Positions 1 to 5,778 of a DNA stretch of 7,074 nt are shown here, in pieces. A model generated the notes under the pieces. The model saw only the letters and a list, made by a program, of their open reading frames with translations. It made no database searches and had not been told where the DNA came from. The position numbers were made by a program, and so were the translations under genes. How positions within the stretch are numbered: the first letter of the stretch is position 1; each line of letters opens with the position of its first letter. The stretch comes from JAGLRQ01 sp965369805 (GTDB lineage: Bacteria > Auribacterota > UBA6266): positions 1-7,074 of the forward strand of contig CBDURG010000098.1 in the NCBI GenBank assembly GCA_965369805.1, read 5' to 3'.

Positions 1-21
1 AAAATAACAGAAAGTAAATAT

Positions 22-27
22 GGAGAG
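22..27 (+). promoter_or_regulatory. Ribosome binding site deciding the flavoprotein start
   Basis: GGAGAG lies 4 bases before the ATG at 32 (the GGAG core is 6 bases away). It overlaps the alternative ATG at 20, which has only a weak purine-rich stretch upstream. This favours translation from 32. Confidence 0.6.
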
Positions 28-31
28 TTTA

Positions 32-1372
32 ATGGAAGAAAAAGTAGATATCCTTGTCATAGGCGGAGGCCCCGCTGGAATAATAAGCGCGGTAACCGCA
101 AAAAAATATTACGCGAATAAGAAGATTTTGGTGATGAAAAGTATAGAAAACGGGGTTATACCCTGCGGTATCCCCTATATGTTCGCGAGCCTGAAAAATC
201 CCGATGAAAATAAGTTAGGGAATGCCGCTTTAGAAAAGAATAATATTAGTGTGATAGTAGACGAAGCGGTAAAAATTAATCGTGACAATAAAACAGTAGA
301 CACTAAAAATAAAAAAACATATCGTTACGAAAAATTAATACTGGCAATGGGTTCTTTGCCTGTTATCCCCCCTATCCCCGGCATCGATAAAAAAGGTATT
401 TACCCGATATTTAAGGATATGGATTATCTTAAAAATGCTATACAGAAAATTAAAAAGACGAAAAACATTGTCATCTTAGGAGGCGGGTTTATCGGGGTAG
501 AATTTGCCGATGAAATTTCTAAAATCAAGGGCTTAAATGTGCATTTAGTAGAGATGCTTCCCCATTTACTGGCAAACTCTTTCGATTCAGAGTTTTCTAA
601 GGTCGCGGAGGAAAAATTAAAATCTAAAGGGGTAGCTGTTTTAACCGGCACTCGTATTGAAGAATTTGAAGGTAACGAAAAGATAGAAGAAATTCGGCTT
701 TCGGATGGAACAAAATTACCGGCCGACAGCGTAATTTTAGGCGCAGCGTCGGCTCCCGACACAAAATTAGCCGCTGACGCGGGGTTGGATCTAGGCAGGG
801 GGAAAGGCATATGGGTAGACGAATATATGCGGACAGTTGACCCGAATATTTTCGCCGTGGGAGACTGCGCCGGGAAAAAGGATTTTTATACCCGCAAAGA
901 TGTTTCGGTAATGCTTGCTTCAACCGCGACTGCCGAGGCAAGGGTTGCCGGGGCAAATCTTTATAAATTAAAAGTAGTGCGTGAAAACAAAGGAACAATA
1001 GCTATTTATTCAACCTATATTGATGGACTGGTTTTAGGTTCAGCCGGACTTACAGAGAATAACGCTAAAAAAGAAAATTTTGAAATTGCAACAGGTATTT
1101 CTGAAGGAGTAGACAAACACCCCGCTACTTTACCAGGGACAAACAAAATTAAGATTAAACTAATTTTTTCAAAACAATCAGGGATCATATTAGGCGGACA
1201 GGTATACGGAGGCATATCATGCGGTGAAATGATAAATTTAATAGGAGTTGCTATTCAAAAAAGAGTACTTTCTACAGAACTTGAAACGTTGCAAGTGGCT
1301 ACTCATCCTTATTTAACCAGCGCTCCGACGGTATATCCAATAGTGTTAGCCGCTCAGAATGCCTTTAAATAA
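32..1372 (+). CDS. FAD/NAD(P)-dependent pyridine nucleotide-disulfide oxidoreductase (NADH oxidase / CoA-disulfide reductase-like)
   Basis: This is a cytosolic flavoprotein of the class I pyridine nucleotide-disulfide oxidoreductase superfamily, in the branch holding NADH oxidases and CoA-disulfide reductases with a single active-site cysteine. From the ATG at 32 it has 446 residues, the usual family length. Visible in order are the N-terminal FAD-binding GGGPAG (residues 11-16), a CGIPY motif with the likely redox cysteine at 45, the LILAMGS strand (102-108), a second dinucleotide-binding GGGFIGVE (150-157, NADH site), the FAD-contacting FAVGDCA (274-280), and a C-terminal dimerisation domain ending near a THPYLTSAPT stretch. 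An in-frame ATG at 20 exists, but GGAGAG at 22-27 is well placed for the ATG at 32, so I prefer that start. It is the first gene of the + strand series seen here. The substrate (NADH plus O2, CoA-disulfide, polysulfide or another thiol) cannot be read from the sequence. The superfamily call is firm; the subfamily is inferred. Confidence 0.9.
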   Translation: MEEKVDILVIGGGPAGIISAVTAKKYYANKKILVMKSIENGVIPCGIPYMFASLKNPDENKLGNAALEKNNISVIVDEAVKINRDNKTVDTKNKKTYRYEKLILAMGSLPVIPPIPGIDKKGIYPIFKDMDYLKNAIQKIKKTKNIVILGGGFIGVEFADEISKIKGLNVHLVEMLPHLLANSFDSEFSKVAEEKLKSKGVAVLTGTRIEEFEGNEKIEEIRLSDGTKLPADSVILGAASAPDTKLAADAGLDLGRGKGIWVDEYMRTVDPNIFAVGDCAGKKDFYTRKDVSVMLASTATAEARVAGANLYKLKVVRENKGTIAIYSTYIDGLVLGSAGLTENNAKKENFEIATGISEGVDKHPATLPGTNKIKIKLIFSKQSGIILGGQVYGGISCGEMINLIGVAIQKRVLSTELETLQVATHPYLTSAPTVYPIVLAAQNAFK

Positions 1373-1391
1373 AAAACGATCATAACATTTT

Positions 1392-1398
1392 AAAAGGA
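1392..1398 (+). promoter_or_regulatory. Ribosome binding site for the ferredoxin-ATPase gene
   Basis: AAAAGGA ends 6 bases before the ATG at 1405. A TTG two codons earlier (1399) is in frame but directly abuts this Shine-Dalgarno sequence, so 1405 is the better start. Confidence 0.65.
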
Positions 1399-1404
1399 TT
1401 GGTA

Positions 1405-2265
1405 ATGAAACAAATCGTTATAATAAGCGGCAAGGGAGGCACAGGGAAAACAGTAATTACAGGGGCATTTGCCGCTTTGGCAAAAAACAAGGTGATGGCT
1501 GATTGTGATGTTGACGCGGCAGATTTGCATCTATTATTGAAGCCACAGATAAAAGAACGACACACCTTTAAAAGCGGTGCAACAGCGTTTATTAATAAAG
1601 AACTCTGTACTCAGTGCGGAAAATGTATTGAAGTATGCCGTTTTGATGCTATAAGTAAAGATTTTGCTGTAGATCCTGTTTCCTGTGAGGGATGCGCATT
1701 CTGTAGTTTCGCCTGTCCTGTTAACGCAATAACAATGGAAGAAAATGTTTCGGGCGAATGGTTTATATCAAACACACGTTTTGGATCTATGGTGCACGCG
1801 AAACTTGGGATTGCCGAAGAAAATTCGGGTAAACTGGTTTCTTTAGTAAGGCAAAAAGCCAAGAAAATTGCTGAAAATGAAAAATCTGATTGGATTATTA
1901 TAGACGGCTCTCCCGGAATAGGGTGTCCGGTAATCGCTTCTCTCGGCGGCGTCAATTGTGCTTTGGTCGTCACCGAACCAACCTTATCAGGACTCCATGA
2001 TGCTGATAGAGTCATAAAGGTTGCTAAACATTTCGGAGTACCAACTAAACTTGTGATAAATAAATATGATTTGAACTTGGAAATGACAAAAAACATAGAG
2101 AAATACTGTCAGAATAATAACATTCAGCTTATCGGCAAGATAGCCTTCGATAAGTCTGTGGTGGAGGCAATGGTAGAAGGCAAGACAATAATTGAGTATA
2201 CAGATGGAAAAGCTAAAAGAGAAATTAGTGAAATGTGGGATAGGGTAGAAAAAGATATCCATTGA
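1405..2265 (+). CDS. MinD/ParA-type P-loop ATPase with inserted two-cluster ferredoxin domain (COG1149 type)
   Basis: This is a soluble nucleotide-binding protein that combines an ATPase of the MinD/Mrp/NifH-like SIMIBI class with a bacterial-type ferredoxin insert. From the ATG at 1405 it has 286 residues. A deviant Walker A, KGGTGKT, is at 10-16. An acidic DCDVDAADL segment (33-41) follows. Two CxxCxxCxxxC motifs (Cys 68/71/74/78 and 94/97/100/104) should bind two 4Fe-4S clusters. The Walker B-like strand WIIIDGSPGIGCPV (163-176) has Asp167, and a VVTEPTLSGLHD segment (188-199) is typical of MinD relatives. Relatives in anaerobes commonly occur as tandem pairs near Fe-S and nitrogenase-cofactor-like accessory genes; only one copy is visible here. 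It begins 32 bases after the flavoprotein stop. The likely job is ATP-gated electron transfer or Fe-S/metallo-cluster delivery, but no biochemical role is established for this subgroup to my knowledge. An alternative is an Mrp/ApbC-like Fe-S carrier, less likely given the ferredoxin insert. Confidence 0.92.
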   Translation: MKQIVIISGKGGTGKTVITGAFAALAKNKVMADCDVDAADLHLLLKPQIKERHTFKSGATAFINKELCTQCGKCIEVCRFDAISKDFAVDPVSCEGCAFCSFACPVNAITMEENVSGEWFISNTRFGSMVHAKLGIAEENSGKLVSLVRQKAKKIAENEKSDWIIIDGSPGIGCPVIASLGGVNCALVVTEPTLSGLHDADRVIKVAKHFGVPTKLVINKYDLNLEMTKNIEKYCQNNNIQLIGKIAFDKSVVEAMVEGKTIIEYTDGKAKREISEMWDRVEKDIH

Positions 2266-2277
2266 TAAAAATTAAAA

Positions 2278-3054
2278 ATGGCAACAAAAAATTTTAAATA
2301 CATTTATGGGCCTGTCCCCTCCTGGAGATTAGGAAGTTCTTTGGGCATAGATCCTGTTTCATACAAAGAAAAAATTTGCAGTTTTGATTGTATTTATTGC
2401 CAATTGGGCAAAACAAAAGTGTTTTCTGATAAAAGAAAAATATTCGTCCCTGTGTCGGAAATTGCAGACGAATTAAATTTGTTGCCATCTATAGAAATAG
2501 ATTATATCACGTTTTCAGGCAGCGCTGAACCAACATTGGCCAAAAATTTAGGAGATATGATAGAAGCAACAAAGAGAATAAGGAATGAAAAGGTAGCAGT
2601 TTTAACCAATTCTTCCCTTTTAGATAAAAAAGACGTTCAGCAGAATTTATTGTTAGCTGATTTTGTCATAGCTAAACTTGACGCGGTTTCTCAAGAAACC
2701 TTTGAAATAATCAACAGGCCCCTGAAAACAATAAAATTCAATCCTGTTTTGAAGGGGATAAAAAACTTCAAAAACATTTATAAAGGAAAATTAGCGTTGC
2801 AGATAATGTTTGTTGAGCAAAACAAAAGATATGCATCCGAAATTGCGCGGATGGCAAAAGAGATTAATCCTGATGAAGTGCAAATCAATACTCCTTTAAG
2901 GCCCTGTAGGGTAAAACCTTTATCTAAAGTAGAGTTAAGTATTATAAAGGGCCATTTTAAGGGTTTAAATAGTATTTCTGTATATGAAGCTGAAAAGGAA
3001 ACGGTTAAGCCAATTAGCAATAAAGATACATTAAAAAGGAGGGGTAAGATTTAA
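2278..3054 (+). CDS. Radical SAM protein, COG0731/TYW1-related
   Basis: A 258-residue radical SAM enzyme. The CSFDCIYC motif supplies Cys34, Cys38 and Cys41 in CX3CX2C spacing to hold the SAM-binding 4Fe-4S cluster. The preceding YGPVPSWRLGSSLGID (10-25) and the later GSAEPTL (81-87) and NTPLRPC segments resemble the bacterial/archaeal COG0731 group, which is related to the TYW1 wybutosine enzymes. It is shorter than typical archaeal TYW1 and lacks any flavodoxin domain, so tRNA modification should not be assumed. In the glycine-rich SAM-contact motif an alanine stands where I would expect glycine (GSAEPT rather than GSGEPT). ATG 2278 is the first possible start, because an in-frame TAA lies at 2266. 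It has no recognisable Shine-Dalgarno sequence and begins 12 bases after the ATPase stop, so translation is probably coupled. The substrate is unknown. Confidence 0.9.
   Translation: MATKNFKYIYGPVPSWRLGSSLGIDPVSYKEKICSFDCIYCQLGKTKVFSDKRKIFVPVSEIADELNLLPSIEIDYITFSGSAEPTLAKNLGDMIEATKRIRNEKVAVLTNSSLLDKKDVQQNLLLADFVIAKLDAVSQETFEIINRPLKTIKFNPVLKGIKNFKNIYKGKLALQIMFVEQNKRYASEIARMAKEINPDEVQINTPLRPCRVKPLSKVELSIIKGHFKGLNSISVYEAEKETVKPISNKDTLKRRGKI
3036..3044 (+). promoter_or_regulatory. Strong but distant Shine-Dalgarno for the DUF89 gene
   Basis: AAGGAGGGG lies inside the last codons of the radical SAM gene and ends 13 bases before the ATG at 3058. The match is excellent but the spacing is long. An in-frame stop at 3052 rules out an earlier start, so 3058 stands. 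Confidence 0.45.
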
Positions 3055-3057
3055 GGC

Positions 3058-3963
3058 ATGAAAACATATTTAGACTGCATCCCTTGCTTTTTTAAACAAG
3101 CTCTTGAAGCGGCAAGGATGGCTGGTGCCGGCGAGAGGATGCAAAAAAAGGTATTAGATGAATTAGCCAGAATCCTGCCGGAATTTCCCTTAACTTCTTC
3201 CCCTCCTGAAATGGGCAGAATTATTTATGGGCTGGCGAAAAGGATAACCCAAAGAGATGACCCTTATCTGAAGATAAAAGAAAAGAGCAATAAACTTGCC
3301 CTGAATATTTATGGTAAGTCAAAAAAGAAAATAAGCCATTCCCCTGATAGATTATTAATGGCGGTCAAGCTGGCTATCGCGGGCAATATTATTGATTACG
3401 GCGTAAAAAATTCCCTAAATGTTGACGTGGAACTGGCAAAAATTCTAAACGAAGAAAATAAAGCTATTAACGAAGAAAAGAAGTCGATATTCGATTATGC
3501 AAGATTTAAGAGTGCTTTAAGAAGGGCAAAAACAATTCTTTACCTTGCTGACAATGCCGGAGAGACAGTTTTTGACCGTATGCTTATTGAGGAAATAAAA
3601 AAAATTGATAAAGATAAAAAGATTGTCTATGCTGTTAAAGAAAAGCCTGTTATTAACGACGCATTAGTTGAAGATGCCTGTGTATGTGGAATTGACAAAT
3701 TAGCAGAGGTTATTTCTTCGGGCTCAGACGCTCCGGGGACAGTTCTTTCTTTATGTTCAAAAAATTTCTTAAGAATATACAAAAAAGCGGATATGGTCAT
3801 AAGTAAAGGACAGGGGAACTTTGAGGCCTTATCAACAACAAAAAGACAGGTCTTTTTTCTCCTCATGGCAAAGTGCCCGGTAATTGCCAAAGATGTTGGA
3901 TGTGAAGTCGGAGATGTAATTTTGTTGTATCATTCAGGAAAAAGTTGCGGCTGCACCACTTAG
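3058..3963 (+). CDS. DUF89 family protein (metal-dependent, damage-control phosphatase type)
   Basis: A 301-residue protein of the DUF89/ARMT1-like family, prokaryotic CxxC-bearing branch. Characterised members are metal-dependent phosphatases thought to remove harmful phosphometabolites; the substrate here is not known. Visible features are the N-terminal Cys7-x-x-Cys10 in a LDCIPCFFKQAL context, GNIIDYG (109-115), the signature DNAGE (165-169) with likely metal ligands Asp165 and Asn166, KEKPVINDA (194-202) with a probable third ligand Asp201, and GQGNFEAL (251-258). The protein ends in a small cysteine motif, SCGCTT (Cys297, Cys299), after the usual C-terminal GDVILLY. This could be an extra metal or thiol site. 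It starts 3 bases after the radical SAM stop, which indicates cotranscription. The family call is secure; the reaction in this operon is inferred only as phosphatase-like. Confidence 0.9.
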   Translation: MKTYLDCIPCFFKQALEAARMAGAGERMQKKVLDELARILPEFPLTSSPPEMGRIIYGLAKRITQRDDPYLKIKEKSNKLALNIYGKSKKKISHSPDRLLMAVKLAIAGNIIDYGVKNSLNVDVELAKILNEENKAINEEKKSIFDYARFKSALRRAKTILYLADNAGETVFDRMLIEEIKKIDKDKKIVYAVKEKPVINDALVEDACVCGIDKLAEVISSGSDAPGTVLSLCSKNFLRIYKKADMVISKGQGNFEALSTTKRQVFFLLMAKCPVIAKDVGCEVGDVILLYHSGKSCGCTT

Positions 3964-3990
3964 GACAACAGAAAAAGGAGCCTATTTTAA

Positions 3991-4626
3991 ATGCGGTATA
4001 TTCCCAAATTATCTGCCGGAGAAATTGAAGAAAATCATAAGCATTTTGAAAAACGCCTCTTTCTTTATAAAGAAAAGGGCCTTGATTTCTTTGAAAGCCG
4101 CAAATTTATATTAGAAAAAGCAAAACCTTTAGAAAGCAGCATTTTGGAACTAGGCACCGGTACGGGATATACAACGCTTGCCTTGGCTAAAGCGGGGCAC
4201 AAAATTATTTCCATAGACAAAGATAAAGAAACTTTAAAAACAGCAGCATTAAATCTTGCTTACGCGAACGTTCTCTCCAACGCTAAATTTTACGTAATGG
4301 ATGCAAAGCATTTAACTTTTAAGAATAACAGTTTTAACAGCGTGATTGCTGTAAACTTGTTTCACCATATAGACAATGCTAATAAAATGTTCGCGGAAAT
4401 AGACAGGATATTATACGCAAACGGCAAAATTGTTTTGGCTGATTTTAACAAAAGAGGAATGGAGACAGTTGATGCCGTACATAAACAAGAAAGCCGCGTA
4501 CACGAAGACAAATTCATTACCAGGGCTGATGTTTCTTCATATTTTTGCGGCTTGGGATATAATATTAAGAGTTTTGAAACCAGATGTCTTTGGGTTTTAA
4601 TCGGCACAAAAACAATACAGAAATAA
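3991..4626 (+). CDS. Class I SAM-dependent methyltransferase, small, substrate unknown
   Basis: A 211-residue Rossmann-fold methyltransferase. Motif I, LELGTGTGYTT (52-62), forms the SAM-binding loop. Asp76 at the end of the second strand (IISIDKD) should bind the SAM ribose. MDAKHLTF (103-110) matches the motif II-III region that contacts the adenine, and FNSVIAVNLFHHI (115-127) is the motif IV/post-I strand often seen in small-molecule methyltransferases. The start is supported by AAGGAG at 3975-3980, 10 bases upstream, and the gene lies 27 bases after the DUF89 stop. It lacks the set of conserved cysteines expected of an ArsM arsenite methyltransferase, so despite the nearby arsenic genes I do not call it ArsM. 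Membership of the operon suggests it modifies the same unknown substrate as the radical SAM or MBL enzyme (inference). Confidence 0.85.
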   Translation: MRYIPKLSAGEIEENHKHFEKRLFLYKEKGLDFFESRKFILEKAKPLESSILELGTGTGYTTLALAKAGHKIISIDKDKETLKTAALNLAYANVLSNAKFYVMDAKHLTFKNNSFNSVIAVNLFHHIDNANKMFAEIDRILYANGKIVLADFNKRGMETVDAVHKQESRVHEDKFITRADVSSYFCGLGYNIKSFETRCLWVLIGTKTIQK

Positions 4627-4627
4627 A

Positions 4628-5341
4628 ATGAAAGTCCAGGTCCTTTTTAACAATGAAGCAATATCCGGGGATTTATCCGCGGGATGGGGTTTCTCCTGTC
4701 TTGTTAATAAATATATTCTATTTGATACAGGAGAAAGCGAAAAATATTTATTCAAGAATATGAAAAACATGGGTATTGATATTAGTGATATAGAAGCAGT
4801 CGTTATTTCTCATAACCATTGGGATCATACCGGGGGGCTATGGGAATTATTAAACGCGAAAAGGGGTTTGAAGGTATATGCCTGCCCTAATTTCAGCCGG
4901 GAATTTAACAATAAAGTTAAGGAATTAAAAGGGGAACTTGTTACAGCAGATAAATTTACGAAAGTTGCTAAAGATATATATACCACAGGAGAAATTCAGG
5001 GAGAATATAAGGGACAGGACATGCCTGAACAGGCACTTGTTGTAAAAACAAAAAATGGTATTACCGCAATAACAGGATGTGCTCATCCCGGAATTATAAA
5101 GATAGTAGAAAAAATCAAAAGCGAGTCTCCTTCTGAACAATTTTATTTAGTATTTGGCGGATTCCACCTGATGAATAAAGATAAACGTACCATATCAACT
5201 ATAGTTGATACATTTAAAGAATTGGGAATTAAAAAAGTCGGGCCTACACACTGCAGCGGTAAAGAAGCTGAAAGGATTTTTGAAGAAAAATACCAGGATA
5301 ATTTCATTTCGGTAAAAGCAGGACAGATTTTGGATATTTAA
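4628..5341 (+). CDS. Metallo-beta-lactamase-fold metal-dependent hydrolase (COG1237 type)
   Basis: A 237-residue MBL-fold protein. The metal-binding HxHxDH motif is SHNHWDHTGG, giving His62, His64, Asp66 and His67. Further likely ligands are His153 in TGCAHPGI and His180 in GGFHLM, and the N-terminal FDTG strand (32-35) is typical of the fold. The PEQALVV (133-139) and TGCAHPG combination points to the COG1237 group, which includes the archaeal enzyme acting in methanopterin synthesis on a dihydropterin and a ribofuranosylaminobenzene phosphate. That specific activity should not be assumed here. The ATG sits 1 base after the methyltransferase stop (TAAAATG) with no Shine-Dalgarno, so translation almost certainly depends on coupling to the methyltransferase. 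This suggests the two act together, as seen for tightly coupled enzyme pairs. Fold and metal site are certain; the substrate is unknown. Confidence 0.9.
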   Translation: MKVQVLFNNEAISGDLSAGWGFSCLVNKYILFDTGESEKYLFKNMKNMGIDISDIEAVVISHNHWDHTGGLWELLNAKRGLKVYACPNFSREFNNKVKELKGELVTADKFTKVAKDIYTTGEIQGEYKGQDMPEQALVVKTKNGITAITGCAHPGIIKIVEKIKSESPSEQFYLVFGGFHLMNKDKRTISTIVDTFKELGIKKVGPTHCSGKEAERIFEEKYQDNFISVKAGQILDI

Positions 5342-5363
5342 AAATATGTTCAAGTAAATTTCC

Positions 5364-5370
5364 AAGGAGA
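5364..5370 (+). promoter_or_regulatory. Ribosome binding site for the NifU-like gene
   Basis: AAGGAGA is centred about 8 bases before the ATG at 5376. It is one of the best Shine-Dalgarno matches in the operon, implying that this gene is translated independently of the MBL gene 34 bases upstream. Confidence 0.6.
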
Positions 5371-5375
5371 CAGCA

Positions 5376-5774
5376 ATGTCAAGTAATACTCCTGAAGAAA
5401 AAGATTTATCAACATACCCTAAGACTATCGTTGAGATTGCGAAAAACCCGAAATACTTTGGCAGAATGAATGATCCAGTCGGAAGCGCGGTGATTAAAGG
5501 CCCTTGTGGAGATGAAATGGAATTCTATCTCCTTATAGATAAGGACATTATACAGGAAGCAAAATTTTACACTAATGGTTGTGTTTCAACCATAGTATGC
5601 GGAGAGATTACTGCTCAACTGGCGCAAGGCAAAAACATCAACGACGCTTTGGGAATTTCCCCAAAACAGGTAAAAGCGTTATTGCGGGGATTACCTGAAA
5701 ACCATAGTCATTGTTCAATCCTGGCTGTCAGCACTCTCTATAGAGCAATTGCCGATTACCTGCTGAAATTTTAA
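5376..5774 (+). CDS. NifU/IscU-type iron-sulfur cluster assembly scaffold protein
   Basis: A 132-residue stand-alone NifU N-terminal/IscU domain, which assembles a 2Fe-2S or 4Fe-4S cluster and hands it to apoproteins. All three scaffold cysteines are present: Cys44 with the partner Asp46 in GPCGDEMEF, Cys69 in TNGCVSTIVCGE, and Cys113 in SHCSILA. An additional Cys75 lies six residues after Cys69. The N-terminal 20 residues are extra relative to the core domain. No cysteine desulfurase (NifS/IscS), ferredoxin or chaperone gene is visible nearby, and no NifU C-terminal domain is attached, so the sulfur source must be elsewhere. Being the last + strand gene, after a ferredoxin-ATPase and a radical SAM protein, it probably serves cluster loading of those partners (inference). 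Its stop codon overlaps that of the opposite-strand ACR3 gene. Confidence 0.92.
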   Translation: MSSNTPEEKDLSTYPKTIVEIAKNPKYFGRMNDPVGSAVIKGPCGDEMEFYLLIDKDIIQEAKFYTNGCVSTIVCGEITAQLAQGKNINDALGISPKQVKALLRGLPENHSHCSILAVSTLYRAIADYLLKF

Positions 5775-5778
5775 AATT
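5767..5778. other. Convergent gene junction: overlapping stop codons in a 12-bp palindrome
   Basis: The TAA of the NifU-like gene (5772-5774, + strand) and the TAA of the ACR3 gene (5773-5771, - strand) share bases inside the perfect palindrome AATTTTAAAATT. There is therefore no intergenic space between the two operons. No GC-rich stem plus T-run is present, so any terminator must lie inside the opposing gene or be of another type. Confidence 0.9.

Noticed and set aside
624..998. Long reading frames on the - strand inside the flavoprotein gene (also 424-810)
   Set aside because: They lie opposite a gene with clear FAD/NAD motifs, have low-complexity Ser/Pro- or Leu/Arg-rich translations and no recognisable domain or ribosome binding site.
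1611..2096. 161-codon reading frame on the - strand inside the ATPase gene
   Set aside because: The opposite strand carries two perfect ferredoxin motifs and a Walker A; the antisense product has no recognisable features.
3991..4626. Methyltransferase as ArsM (arsenite methyltransferase)
   Set aside because: It is near acr3 but shorter than ArsM and lacks the expected conserved arsenic-binding cysteines; it has only two cysteines, Cys186 and Cys199, near the C-terminus.
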